46,896 nt of DNA, taken from Bacteroidota bacterium (lineage in GTDB: Bacteria; Bacteroidota; Ignavibacteria; SZUA-365). Below are positions 26,293 to 35,213 of the stretch, piece by piece. The stretch covers positions 1-46,896 of the forward strand of contig JARYLZ010000015.1 in the NCBI GenBank assembly GCA_029907355.1, read 5' to 3'. The notes below the pieces were generated by a model. That model made no database searches and was not told where the DNA came from. It worked only from the letters and a program-made list of their open reading frames with translations. Made by a program: the position numbers and the translations under genes. Within the stretch, counting starts at the first letter, position 1. Each line of letters starts with the position of its first letter.

Positions 26293-28056
26293 ATGAGATC
26301 CGACTTCGATAGGCATGCGATGCGGACAGCCTCACCCCGCGGACAGCGCCAACCGGGGAATGCCCGTCTTGTCGGACAGGATGGCCCGCGCACGCGGCCG
26401 GCGGTCCGGAAAGCATTCCTCCGTCTTTTCTTCACAGTTGCCCTCGCGCTGGTCATCTTCCCTGCGGGGGCGACGTCCCAGGCCGTCTACCTTCCCCTCC
26501 GACATCCGGTCTACGAATATCTCGACCGAATAGAGACGCGGTACGGTTTCGCGCCGCTCCAGTTCGCGCGGCCGTTTTCGCGCATGCTCATCGCGCGCTT
26601 ACTGGACTCGCTTGGGCGTTCGCCTCTCGCCCTCACACGGTATGACCGGGACGAGCTCGCCTTCTACCGTCGCGAATTCGCGGAGGAACTGCGGCGACTC
26701 CGCCCGGGGGACACACTCGATGTCGGCGCACCGCGATGGAATCTCTTCCGCGTCAGATCGACGTTTCCCGCGAACAGCTTCTTCGCCGCCGACGTCGTGC
26801 TTCGCGGGGGGTACGAACTGCGCCGCGGCGCCGACAATGTAATCAGGCGTTCGAACGGCGTGGCGGCATACGGCTACGCGGACGATGTCCTCGGGCTGTC
26901 GATGCGCTGGTACGACAACGGCAGGTCGGGGATCCCCTACGACGTCTACGCCGCCAGGACGCCCGAGCAGGGCATCGTCCGTGGTCCCGCGTCCTCGCCG
27001 ATGTCGTACGAGTACGAAGTGGCCGAGGGGCAGTGCTTCTACAGCAACAGCTGGCTCACGCTTGGGATCCACAAGATGGATCTCTGGCGGGGGAGCGGCC
27101 GCCGAGGGTCCCTCATCCTCTCCGACAAGGCGCCGAGCTTCCCGGCCGCAGGGTTCCGCATCGATTTCTCGGAGAATTTCTCGTTCGAGTACTTCCATGC
27201 CTGGCTGATGTCGGATTCCCTCGACGATGCGCGGTCCTACCACCATCTCGACGGGCCCTACATCAAGATCTACGCGACGAAGTACCTGGCATTCCACGCG
27301 CTGACGGCGCGTCTCTTGCCGGGCTTGCAGATCGCACTCGGTGAGTCGATCGTCTACGGCGGGGGGGACATCAACCCGCTGTTCCTGATCCCGGTCATAT
27401 CCTTCCGTGCAGCAGACCGCTGGACCCGCTGGACGACGGGGAATTCCCAGTTCTTCGCGGATGCCCGCTGGACGCCGATGCGCGGCGTGACGCTCTATGC
27501 AACGGGGTACGTCGACGAACTCGATTTCAGCAGGGTTTTCAGCGGCGGCAAGGACTTCGATTACCACATCGCGTACACAGCGGGGGCTTTCGTGACGGAT
27601 GTGGAACGGCGGCTTACCGGTATCCCTTCGGAGACGCGCGTGGAATTCACCCGTGTCTACCCCTACGTCTACGCGAACCCGACACCGACACAGCAGTACA
27701 GCTCGCACCAAGTGGTGCTCGGCCACTGGATCGGCGCGAACGCGGACCTCGTGACACTGATGCATTCCGTACATCCCGCCCGGGGTTGGTCGGTACGCGC
27801 GCAACTCGAAACGGGGAGGTTCGGCGACCCCTACCCCGCACCGCTCGTGGAGGGGAGGGTCCAGCCGGCATTCCTGGCAAGGCCTCAGTTCGGCGTGTTC
27901 CAGGCCGGCGGTTCCGTGGAATGGATCCCTTTCCATGATGCGCTGGCGCGTGTAACGTGCACATACACCTCGCTCGAGAAGAAAGAGTCGTATTCCGGTG
28001 CTCCCTATACACCAGGGGTTTCGATATCGGCGATAGTTTCATATGGCCTTTTCTGA
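26293..28056 (+). CDS. Wzi-like capsule assembly outer-membrane beta-barrel
   Basis: A predicted outer-membrane barrel of 587 residues that resembles the capsule-assembly (Wzi) family, whose founder holds capsule at the cell surface. A signal-peptide-like segment (AFLRLFFTVALALVIFPAG) is present but preceded by about 45 polar residues if ATG 26293 or ATG 26320 is used; no nearer start codon is visible. The mature part has alternating aromatic strands throughout, the helical LDRIETRYGFAPLQ N-terminus common in Wzi-like proteins of this phylum, and a terminal Phe (SYGLF), the barrel-assembly signal. It lies after the priming transferase. Its presence alongside ABC export suggests that the glycan may be a capsule retained by this protein. 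The frame is open much further upstream, inside the previous gene. Confidence 0.75.
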   Translation: MRSDFDRHAMRTASPRGQRQPGNARLVGQDGPRTRPAVRKAFLRLFFTVALALVIFPAGATSQAVYLPLRHPVYEYLDRIETRYGFAPLQFARPFSRMLIARLLDSLGRSPLALTRYDRDELAFYRREFAEELRRLRPGDTLDVGAPRWNLFRVRSTFPANSFFAADVVLRGGYELRRGADNVIRRSNGVAAYGYADDVLGLSMRWYDNGRSGIPYDVYAARTPEQGIVRGPASSPMSYEYEVAEGQCFYSNSWLTLGIHKMDLWRGSGRRGSLILSDKAPSFPAAGFRIDFSENFSFEYFHAWLMSDSLDDARSYHHLDGPYIKIYATKYLAFHALTARLLPGLQIALGESIVYGGGDINPLFLIPVISFRAADRWTRWTTGNSQFFADARWTPMRGVTLYATGYVDELDFSRVFSGGKDFDYHIAYTAGAFVTDVERRLTGIPSETRVEFTRVYPYVYANPTPTQQYSSHQVVLGHWIGANADLVTLMHSVHPARGWSVRAQLETGRFGDPYPAPLVEGRVQPAFLARPQFGVFQAGGSVEWIPFHDALARVTCTYTSLEKKESYSGAPYTPGVSISAIVSYGLF

Positions 28057-28105
28057 GAACATCCCGCAGGGTGAGTGTCCAAATGGAAATTCACCGCCGG
28101 GGTCA

Positions 28106-28135
28106 TTGATGCATTCCCTTCCTTCCCGTTATATT
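28106..28135 (+). promoter_or_regulatory. Possible promoter before the dehydratase gene
   Basis: TTGATG (28106-28111) and TATATT (28130-28135) are separated by 18 bases in a locally AT-rich part of the 171-base spacer before the GTG at 28228. This resembles a housekeeping sigma promoter and could start a second transcript for dehydratase, gmd and fcl. FCB-group promoters often differ from this consensus, so confidence is low. Confidence 0.3.
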
Positions 28136-28227
28136 TTCTCGTCATTTCGAGTCTAGCCTAGCTTCAATGGAATACCGCTGCAGGGGCGGAAGAGGAGCAG
28201 GAAAGGTATAAAGCACGGACACCCATC

Positions 28228-30207
28228 GTGACGAAAAGTATCGCGTCATACATAGCACGGATGCGGAACAGGCATTTCCTCCTGTTCGACATCATCGTGA
28301 TGGCTATCGTCCCTGTCCTCGCGCTCATTCTCCGGCTCGACAATGCAATCCTCGTCCAGCAGAGTTTCCCCTCCCTCGTCGTGTACACCGTGGCAGCCAT
28401 GGCGGTGAAGCTCGTCGTGTACCACCGTTTCGGGATGTACAAGCACCTCTGGCAATACGCGAGCATCGAGGAAGTCTCGGTGATTCTCGTCGCCGTTTTC
28501 ACGGCTGGGATCATTTTCAACGTTTTCTACCTCCTGCTTCTCCCGCTTTTCCCGACGATCCCCCATACCATCCCGCGTTCCGTTCCTGCCATCGACCTGA
28601 TGCTTTCGCTCGCTTTGCACGGCGGCATCCGCCTGGCGAGCCGGATATACACCACCCAGTTGAACAAGATCGAAAAGAAAGCGCGGAGCGAGGGGTCACG
28701 CGTCCTGATCATCGGGGCGGGGAATTCCGGCTCGATGATCGCCCGGGAAATCGTCCGGGATCCCGGCAGCGGCCTTCACCCCATCGGTTTCATCGACGAC
28801 GATCCGAAGAAGCGGAGCCTGCTCATCCACGGGCTGCCCGTGCTCGGCACACGCGCGGATATCCCGAACGTATGCCGGGAACACGGCGTGGAACAGATCC
28901 TGATCGCGATGCCCTCCGCGAGCGGCCGTACGATCCAGGCCGTTCTGAAAATCATCGAGCCGCTCAAGATCAAGACCCGCACGCTCCCCGGCGTCAGCGA
29001 ACTGCTGACGGAGAGTGTCAGCCTGCGGCACCTGCGGGAAATCCGTATCGAGGACCTGCTCAGGCGCGACCCCGTCAACACCGACATGGCGAGCGTGCAA
29101 GCCATGCTCTGCGGGAAACGCGTCCTTGTGACGGGAGCGGGGGGATCGATCGGGTCGGAACTGTGCCGCCACATCGCCCAGTGCCAGCCGGCGGAGATCT
29201 GTCTCCTCGGCCATGGGGAAAACAGCATTCACGCCGTGCACCGCGAACTGCGGAAAAAATACCCGGACATCCGATTCCACCGTGTCATCGCCGACATCCG
29301 TGACGATGCGAGGATGGGAGCGGTGTTCGAGACATACCGGCCGGATTTCGTCTATCACACGGCGGCGCACAAGCATGTCCCCCTCATGGAGGAGAACGCC
29401 GTCGACGCGGTGACGAACAACATCCTCGGAACGACCACCCTCCTGCGAAACGCCCACCGGTGCGGCGTCGGCAGTTTCACGCTCATCTCCACGGACAAGG
29501 CGGTTCAGCCGCGGAGCGTCATGGGGGCGACGAAACGCCTCGCGGAAATAGCGCTCCAAATCTTCGCGCGCCAGTACGACGTCCCGTACTCCGCCGTGCG
29601 GTTCGGGAACGTGCTGGGCAGCAGGGGGAGCGTCGTCCCGCTCTTCATGGAGCAGATCGCTGCAGGCGGCCCTGTCACGATCACGGACAGGAACATGCGC
29701 CGTTACTTCATGACTATCCACGAGTCCGTACAGCTCGTCCTGCAGGCTTCCACGCTCGGCGGCAAGGGGGATATTTACGTCCTCGACATGGGCGAGCCCA
29801 TCCTCGTGCTCGATCTGGCTTTCGACCTGATTGCCCTGTCGGGAATGACGCCGTACAAGGATATCCAGATCGAATTCACCGGCCTGCGGCCCGGAGAAAA
29901 GCTCGTCGAACAACTCTTCCGCGAAGGGGAAGTGTTCAGCCGTTCGCGCCACGAGAAAATATTCACGGTGATCGACAAGGAACTGAACGGTTCCGGCAGT
30001 GTCCCCGTCATCCGCCGTGACGGTCTCGAGATCGCCGGGTTCGAGGGCTTCGAACATTTCATCCGGAGAACCGTCCTGCCCGCGGCGGCGGAAAGCCCGT
30101 TGCGCTTCGCGGAAACCATCCGGCCGCTCGTCCCCGAATTCCAACCCTTCGAGCAGGAACCCACCGGCGCGTGCGCGCCGGAAGACCTGGATTCCCTGGA
30201 GGGATAG
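28228..30207 (+). CDS. Membrane-bound NDP-HexNAc 4,6-dehydratase (PglF/WbpM/CapD family)
   Basis: Converts UDP-GlcNAc to its 4-keto-6-deoxy form at the inner membrane. The 659 residues comprise about four N-terminal membrane helices (roughly 17-145), a first Rossmann domain with VLIIGAGNSGSMIAREI (CoA-binding-like), and the catalytic SDR domain from CGKRVLVTGAGGSIGSEL (T302-G303). The active site reads LISTDKAVQPRSVMGATKR: Met432 stands where ordinary SDRs have Tyr, with Lys436, which is the hallmark MxxxK of the large PglF/WbpM dehydratases. The C-terminal GLRPGEKLVEQLF motif is also typical. The start is GTG 28228. It likely supplies the aminotransferase at 24269, and also other QuiNAc/FucNAc-type branches. 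Length and motifs match full-length family members. Confidence 0.93.
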   Translation: MTKSIASYIARMRNRHFLLFDIIVMAIVPVLALILRLDNAILVQQSFPSLVVYTVAAMAVKLVVYHRFGMYKHLWQYASIEEVSVILVAVFTAGIIFNVFYLLLLPLFPTIPHTIPRSVPAIDLMLSLALHGGIRLASRIYTTQLNKIEKKARSEGSRVLIIGAGNSGSMIAREIVRDPGSGLHPIGFIDDDPKKRSLLIHGLPVLGTRADIPNVCREHGVEQILIAMPSASGRTIQAVLKIIEPLKIKTRTLPGVSELLTESVSLRHLREIRIEDLLRRDPVNTDMASVQAMLCGKRVLVTGAGGSIGSELCRHIAQCQPAEICLLGHGENSIHAVHRELRKKYPDIRFHRVIADIRDDARMGAVFETYRPDFVYHTAAHKHVPLMEENAVDAVTNNILGTTTLLRNAHRCGVGSFTLISTDKAVQPRSVMGATKRLAEIALQIFARQYDVPYSAVRFGNVLGSRGSVVPLFMEQIAAGGPVTITDRNMRRYFMTIHESVQLVLQASTLGGKGDIYVLDMGEPILVLDLAFDLIALSGMTPYKDIQIEFTGLRPGEKLVEQLFREGEVFSRSRHEKIFTVIDKELNGSGSVPVIRRDGLEIAGFEGFEHFIRRTVLPAAAESPLRFAETIRPLVPEFQPFEQEPTGACAPEDLDSLEG

Positions 30208-30301
30208 AACAGCGCGGGCAGGGCGGTAATCGGAAGAAAACGCGCTCACCGCATGGGTTTACCCGGATCTCTTTCGAAGAATACCTCGCGGGCAGTACCA
30301 T

Positions 30302-31339
30302 ATGAAAACAGCGCTCATTACCGGCATCACGGGGCAGGACGGCTCGTACCTCGCCGAACAGCTCCTCGAGAAAGGGTACACGGTCCACGGTCTCATCCGG
30401 CGCAGCAGTTCGTTCAACACCGGAAGGATCGACCATCTCTATAACGACCCGGCGATCCTCGACAAGCGCATGTTCCTGCACTACGGGGACATGACGGACT
30501 CGAGCAATCTCAACCGCCTCCTCGAGAAAATCCGCCCCGACGAGGTGTACAACCTCGCGGCACAGAGCCACGTGAAGGTCTCCTTCGAGGTGCCGGAATA
30601 CACCGCAGAAGTTGATGCCATCGGGACGCTCCGCTTCCTCGATGCGATCAAGGAGACCGGCGTCCAGACCCGCTTCTACCAGGCGTCGACGAGCGAGCTG
30701 TACGGGAAGGCGCGCGAAATCCCCCAGCGGGAAACGACGCCCTTCTACCCGCGTTCCCCCTACGCGGCGGCGAAAATCTACGCCTACTGGATCGTCGTCA
30801 ATTACCGCGAAGCGTACGGCCTGTACGCCTGCAACGGCATCCTCTTCAACCACGAGTCGCCGCGGCGGGGCGAGACGTTCGTTACCCGGAAGATCACGCG
30901 GGCTGCGGCCCGCATCAAGGCGGGCTTGCAGGAGAAGATCGCCCTGGGGAACCTCGATGCGAAACGCGACTGGGGGTATGCGCCGGAGTACACGGAAGCG
31001 ATGTGGCTGATGCTCCAGCGCGACGAGCCGGAAGATTTCGTCATCGCCACCGGCGAGACCCACACGGTCCGGGAGTTTGCATCGGTGGCGTTTTCCGAGC
31101 TCGGGATCGACCTCGCGTGGGAGGGTCACGGCGTCGATGAGGTAGGCCGCGACCGGGACGGCGTGGTCCGCGTGTGCGTCAACCCCGTGTATTACCGTCC
31201 GACCGAGGTCGATATCCTGATCGGCGACCCGTCCAAGGCGCGCGACCTGCTCGGCTGGACCCCCCGCGTTCGGTTCGAGGAACTCGCGCGGCTCATGGCC
31301 CGCGCGGATTACGACAAGGTGCTCAAGCGCGGGTACTGA
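30302..31339 (+). CDS. gmd: GDP-mannose 4,6-dehydratase
   Basis: Converts GDP-D-mannose to GDP-4-keto-6-deoxy-D-mannose in the cytoplasm. Length 345 is normal. The NADP motif is [19 protein letters not shown], followed by the family-specific [15 protein letters not shown] loop, [14 protein letters not shown], and catalytic T130, E132 (STSELYG), Y154 and K158 (SPYAAAK). [20 protein letters not shown] and [15 protein letters not shown] are strictly GMD-like, so the symbol is safe. The downstream gene completes GDP-L-fucose synthesis after a 17-base gap. GDP-mannose must come from genes outside the window. ATG 30302 follows AGTACCAT, with no strong ribosome site. Confidence 0.96.
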   Translation: MKTALITGITGQDGSYLAEQLLEKGYTVHGLIRRSSSFNTGRIDHLYNDPAILDKRMFLHYGDMTDSSNLNRLLEKIRPDEVYNLAAQSHVKVSFEVPEYTAEVDAIGTLRFLDAIKETGVQTRFYQASTSELYGKAREIPQRETTPFYPRSPYAAAKIYAYWIVVNYREAYGLYACNGILFNHESPRRGETFVTRKITRAAARIKAGLQEKIALGNLDAKRDWGYAPEYTEAMWLMLQRDEPEDFVIATGETHTVREFASVAFSELGIDLAWEGHGVDEVGRDRDGVVRVCVNPVYYRPTEVDILIGDPSKARDLLGWTPRVRFEELARLMARADYDKVLKRGY

Positions 31340-31356
31340 GAGGCGAGAGTCCTCCA

Positions 31357-32388
31357 ATGGAGATCACGTCGAAGATTTACGTCGCGGGACACCGGGGCAT
31401 GGTCGGCTCGGCGATCGTCCGCGCCCTGCAGCGGGAAGGTTTTCACGACATCGTGACGCGGGAGCTCGCCGAACTCGACCTGACGCGGCAATCGGACGTC
31501 GAGGCGTTTTTCGAAGCCGAACGCCCCGCCTACGTGTTCCTCGCCGCAGCACGCGTCGGCGGCATCCGGGCGAACGACGTGTACCGCGCCGAGTTCATCT
31601 ACCAGAACCTCCAGATCCAGAACAACGTCATCCACACGTCGTGGCGGTCCGGCGTGCGCAAACTCCTCTTCCTCGGCTCCTCGTGCATCTACCCGAAGCA
31701 CGCCCCCCAGCCCATGCGGGAGGAGTACCTCCTGACCGGACCGCTCGAACCGACGAACGAACCGTACGCGATCGCGAAGATCGCGGGGCTGAAAATGTGC
31801 GAGTCCTACAATCGCCAGTACGGCACGCACTTCATCTCGGCCATGCCGACGAACCTCTACGGGCCGAACGACAATTTCGACCTCGCCGGCAGCCATGTCC
31901 TCCCTGCATTGATACGGAAATTCCATCTCGGCCGCTTGCTCTCGGAAGGGAAGGACGACCTCGCCGCCGAAGATCTCGGCATGGCTGGAGCGCCATTATC
32001 CGCCGTACGCGCGCGCCTCGCGGAATACGGTATCCGCCATGACCGTGTGGAGGTGTGGGGCACCGGCGCGCCGAGGCGCGAATTCCTGCACGTGGACGAC
32101 CTCGCCGCAGCATTGCTGTTCCTGATGGATCGGTACGATGAAACCGAGCACATCAACGTCGGATGGGGCGAGGACATCACCATCCGCGAGCTCGCCGAGA
32201 CCGTCCGCGACGTCGTGGGCTTCGAAGGGGATATCGTCTTCAACCCCGCTTTCCCCGACGGCACACCGCGCAAACTCCTCGACATTTCGCGTCTCAGCGC
32301 CTTGGGCTGGCACCCGACGATACCTCTGCGCGAGGGGATACGCACGACGTACCGGTGGTATCTCGAATCGAGGGAGAAGAGACGGTGA
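31357..32388 (+). CDS. fcl: GDP-L-fucose synthase (GDP-4-keto-6-deoxymannose epimerase/reductase)
   Basis: Carries out 3,5-epimerisation and NADPH reduction of the GMD product to GDP-L-fucose. Starting at ATG 31357 the protein has 343 residues. Motifs are [14 protein letters not shown] (7-20), LGSSCIYP with S108 and C110, and EPYAIAK with Y137 and K141; each lies one position after the Escherichia coli catalytic residues as I recall them (S107, C109, Y136, K140). [14 protein letters not shown] and [11 protein letters not shown] are also diagnostic. An extra loop around 200-225 ([15 protein letters not shown]) makes it longer than the E. coli enzyme, a feature common in FCB-group homologues. 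It is the last gene of the polysaccharide block. Confidence 0.95.
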   Translation: MEITSKIYVAGHRGMVGSAIVRALQREGFHDIVTRELAELDLTRQSDVEAFFEAERPAYVFLAAARVGGIRANDVYRAEFIYQNLQIQNNVIHTSWRSGVRKLLFLGSSCIYPKHAPQPMREEYLLTGPLEPTNEPYAIAKIAGLKMCESYNRQYGTHFISAMPTNLYGPNDNFDLAGSHVLPALIRKFHLGRLLSEGKDDLAAEDLGMAGAPLSAVRARLAEYGIRHDRVEVWGTGAPRREFLHVDDLAAALLFLMDRYDETEHINVGWGEDITIRELAETVRDVVGFEGDIVFNPAFPDGTPRKLLDISRLSALGWHPTIPLREGIRTTYRWYLESREKRR

Positions 32389-33150
32389 GGGGCAAGAGAG
32401 CGCCAAGAGGTTTCTCCCGCGAAAGGGGTACCGTTTTGAATAACGATGCGCGATGGGGAAAGGAAGGAATGGTTTGGTGATCGGTTTTTCATAGAGATCG
32501 TTTCGATGCATCCGCTCAAGAGTTGAGGGTGGAGGGAAATGCGGAATCGCTCATGCTTGGGTCCCGAGGCTTTTCGAGACCCGCTCTGAGGAGGGTGAAG
32601 AGAGCATGCTCGTGCGCTTCTTCGGCACACGCTCTCGATTTTCGCGACCGTGGCGCATCGTGGCACCGGCACAATCTCAGCGGTCCTCCACTGCAGCACT
32701 TGGCAGGGGGTACGTGGCGTGGAAATCCCAAGCCCGGCCCGTACAGTCGGCTCCGAACCGCGTCAGGCAGAGACAGCTCGACCGATTTCCGCTCTTGTAT
32801 GCTTCCGAGGATACGGCGTGGTACCTCCGTCATTTCCGAACGCGCCGCATGGGAAGGGAGATGGAAATACCTTGGCAATGAGAATAGGCATATCATGCTG
32901 TGCATGAACCCTCCTCTCTTGTCGGAAAGGGGCCGAGGAGGTTGAGGACGGAGGGGACGATCGAGCGCAGCGATGTCCGATAAATAGTTACGGATCAGAG
33001 GGGGCAAGAGAAAAAACGAATAGGGCTGGCATCCATCGGCTGCATGGCGACATGAAAGGCGGGGGAAAACCTATACGGCGTATTTGTAAAGATGGAGAAT
33101 GTTTCTCATCGGAATATTTTTCAGGATCCCAAACCGAGAGTGTATAATCC
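32389..33150. other. Gene-free stretch of 762 bases between polysaccharide locus and three-gene cassette
   Basis: No convincing gene was found on either strand. Open frames exist (for example minus strand 32516-33007) but give Arg/Ser/Pro-rich chance-like products. A short imperfect hairpin (GGGTC at 32559-32563, GACCC at 32578-32582) lacks a T-tract. GC falls from the left end to the right end, and a TATAAT (33143-33148) lies at the far end. The length is unusual for this compact region. Confidence 0.6.
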
Positions 33151-34173
33151 ATGGCTTATTGTGAAGAAGTGAAGAGCTGGATTGTTTCGCTCTTGAAAAA
33201 TAGCATTTCCGACCGGGACCTTTCTCGTCTTATCCATTATTGCGTTTCACACGCAAAGATCATCCTGCGAAGGAATTATCGTTACCGTCTTCTGAGATTT
33301 CAAGAAGCCGGATATTCCCGTGACGATCTCGCGGTGTTATGTGTTGAGGATCTCTTTCTCCCCAAACAGGGCGTGGTGTGCTACGGTCTCCGGCGGTTCT
33401 TTCGAGATCAGGAGGAAGAATGCACCGAACGCCCGGCAGCCGAATTCGTGAAAAATCTGCGGCGACTCATTTCCCATGCTGTATTTCAAAAATTGTCCGA
33501 ACTTGCCGGGGATATCGATCCTCTCTATAAAAAGATCTTGCGCCATATCCATGATACCGTACGGGTGGACAGGAGGTACAGCATCATCGAACATTTCAAC
33601 GACAAGCTTCTCTCCAGAACGAATGGGAACGTCGACACGTTACGGTTGGAAGAGATGCCGGCCGACCAAATCGTTCGTCATCTCTGTAAGGAAGCGTCGC
33701 CGGATCAACCGATACCCGATCTTCTCGATTGCATATATTCTCGGCTCGAGAATCAGAAGGAATACCGGCACGCTCTATCTCTCAATACCGTTATCCAAGC
33801 GGTTAAACAGTATATCACAATATACTACCATGAGACGGAACGATCGATCGATGGATCGTTGTTCGAATCCTTCGAGCTTGAAGAGATGGCGAGAACGACT
33901 CTCGAACGGATAAGAGAGACGATTCTTCGCGGCTATGAACGGAGGAAGGTTTATACATCGGATGAGATCGAAAAACACGAACATGCGATCGAGGCGTACC
34001 TCCGGGACATCAAAGAGAACCACGAGCGGCGTTTTTTCGATTATTTCCACGAACAGTTCCCTTCCGTTTCCTATGATGAATACAGGCGGAAGGAGAGAGT
34101 CCGTTTCGAATATCTCATGAAAACAGCTCGTGACAACTTTTTCGAAATGTGCAGGGAACGTCTTTCGGCATGA
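33151..34173 (+). CDS. Unknown alpha-helical protein, possibly sigma-factor-like
   Basis: I do not recognise this 340-residue protein with certainty. It is predicted to be almost entirely helical, charged and soluble, with no signal peptide or membrane segment. Residues about 20-75 (SRLIHYCVSHAKIILRRNY, GYSRDDLAVLCVEDLFLPK) and 95-135 (EFVKNLRRLISHAVFQKL) loosely recall region 2 of sigma-70 factors, with an acidic D-L-A-x-x-x-x-E-D-L-F pattern. The C-terminal half is coiled-coil-like. A helix-turn-helix of region 4 type is not obvious. The context, with an anti-sigma-like gene 57 bases downstream and then a membrane protein, is the main reason to suspect a regulator. The ATG has no clear ribosome site and TATAAT ends two bases before it. 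The gene is lower in GC than the polysaccharide locus. Confidence 0.8.
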   Translation: MAYCEEVKSWIVSLLKNSISDRDLSRLIHYCVSHAKIILRRNYRYRLLRFQEAGYSRDDLAVLCVEDLFLPKQGVVCYGLRRFFRDQEEECTERPAAEFVKNLRRLISHAVFQKLSELAGDIDPLYKKILRHIHDTVRVDRRYSIIEHFNDKLLSRTNGNVDTLRLEEMPADQIVRHLCKEASPDQPIPDLLDCIYSRLENQKEYRHALSLNTVIQAVKQYITIYYHETERSIDGSLFESFELEEMARTTLERIRETILRGYERRKVYTSDEIEKHEHAIEAYLRDIKENHERRFFDYFHEQFPSVSYDEYRRKERVRFEYLMKTARDNFFEMCRERLSA

Positions 34174-34230
34174 GAGGTCAGCAATATCATCACGAGGTGG
34201 GTATTCTAAGGGAAAGAAGGGAAATGGGAC

Positions 34231-35100
34231 ATGAATGAAAGACACACCATCCGATTGCTGGAAAACTATGCGATTGATGAGTCGAGCATTTCGCCGGAGG
34301 AAACCGCTGAACTGCGACTCCTTCTCGAATCCAGCCCGTATTGGCGAGAACTCTTCACGGAAATGAAATCCTACTATCGGGAAGTGGAGGGGCTTTCCGA
34401 ATTGGAGCCTTCCCCAGCCGAACTGGCATTATGGAGAAAACTCACGAAGTCTTCAGAACCGGATCATCCCACAATCCTGAAACTTTCACCGGAAATACGG
34501 CAACGGCCGTCCCATGGGAGGAAGCCGCGTACGCTGAAACTCGCCGCGCAGGAATCCCTGGTACGGAAACGTGTCCAGCATTGCGAAACGTTCATAACAC
34601 CCGACGAAAGCGTTCTGATCCGCGTCCTTAAAAACAATGAGCAAGGGCGGTACTTTTTCCAGGTCCATTCCGACAACCCGATATACTCCAGCGGCATAGT
34701 CGTCACATTCGATGGCGTGACGGGAGGTTTTTTAACCGACGCCTGCGGTGCAGCCGACATGGGTTCCGTATCCAGCCTCCCGCCCCAATTGCTCCATGCG
34801 TATGTTCATCCCTCGATCGATGCGTTCGATATCCGAGATGAGGATAGGGAAACGCTCGTGAATACCGGTACCATCATGCTCACCGGCTCTCAGGGAAACA
34901 ACCTTCGGGTGGACGCGCAATGCGGCTCCGAGCGAATCCATGTTTCCTTTCTTCCTGTGAGCCCTGTAACGGAGGCGCATTTCATCGCCATCACGTATCG
35001 AGAGGGCCTGAACCCGACGGTCACCCATCTGGATTCAAACCGTGCCATGTTCAGCACGGTCCATCTCGATATCATGAGGGGAATAGAGGTTTTTCTGTAA
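34231..35100 (+). CDS. Unknown soluble protein with anti-sigma-like N-terminus
   Basis: A 289-residue protein of unknown function. The first 65 residues (RLLENYAIDESSISPEETAELRLLLESSP, then YWRELFTEMKSYYREVEGL) look like the short helical N-terminal region of FecR/RskA-type anti-sigma factors, where acidic residues and a leading helix precede a sigma-binding helix. The region 70-110 is basic and probably a linker. Residues about 125-289 form a beta-rich domain (VLIRVLKNNEQGRYFFQVHS, SGIVVTFDG, TGTIMLTGSQGNN) without a signal peptide or membrane helix, so the protein should be cytoplasmic. It has a good ribosome site (AAAGAAGGG) before ATG 34231 and lies between the helical protein and the Lon-like membrane protein in one likely operon. 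The anti-sigma reading is inference. Confidence 0.8.
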   Translation: MNERHTIRLLENYAIDESSISPEETAELRLLLESSPYWRELFTEMKSYYREVEGLSELEPSPAELALWRKLTKSSEPDHPTILKLSPEIRQRPSHGRKPRTLKLAAQESLVRKRVQHCETFITPDESVLIRVLKNNEQGRYFFQVHSDNPIYSSGIVVTFDGVTGGFLTDACGAADMGSVSSLPPQLLHAYVHPSIDAFDIRDEDRETLVNTGTIMLTGSQGNNLRVDAQCGSERIHVSFLPVSPVTEAHFIAITYREGLNPTVTHLDSNRAMFSTVHLDIMRGIEVFL

Positions 35101-35213
35101 TAATCGGATACGAATGATCGGATACGGCGAAAGGGAAGACGGAGAGGCATGTTCTTCCTGTCGGATCTGCATCGGAAAATACGTTAATCGGGAAGCTGCT
35201 CGGAAGGGGAGAG

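Noticed and set aside
32559-32582. Hairpin in the long gap as a terminator
   Set aside because: The stem has a mismatch and there is no T-tract after it.
32516-33007. 163-codon minus-strand open frame in the long gap
   Set aside because: No signal peptide, motif or credible composition; Arg/Ser/Pro-rich. Kept only as part of the unexplained gap.
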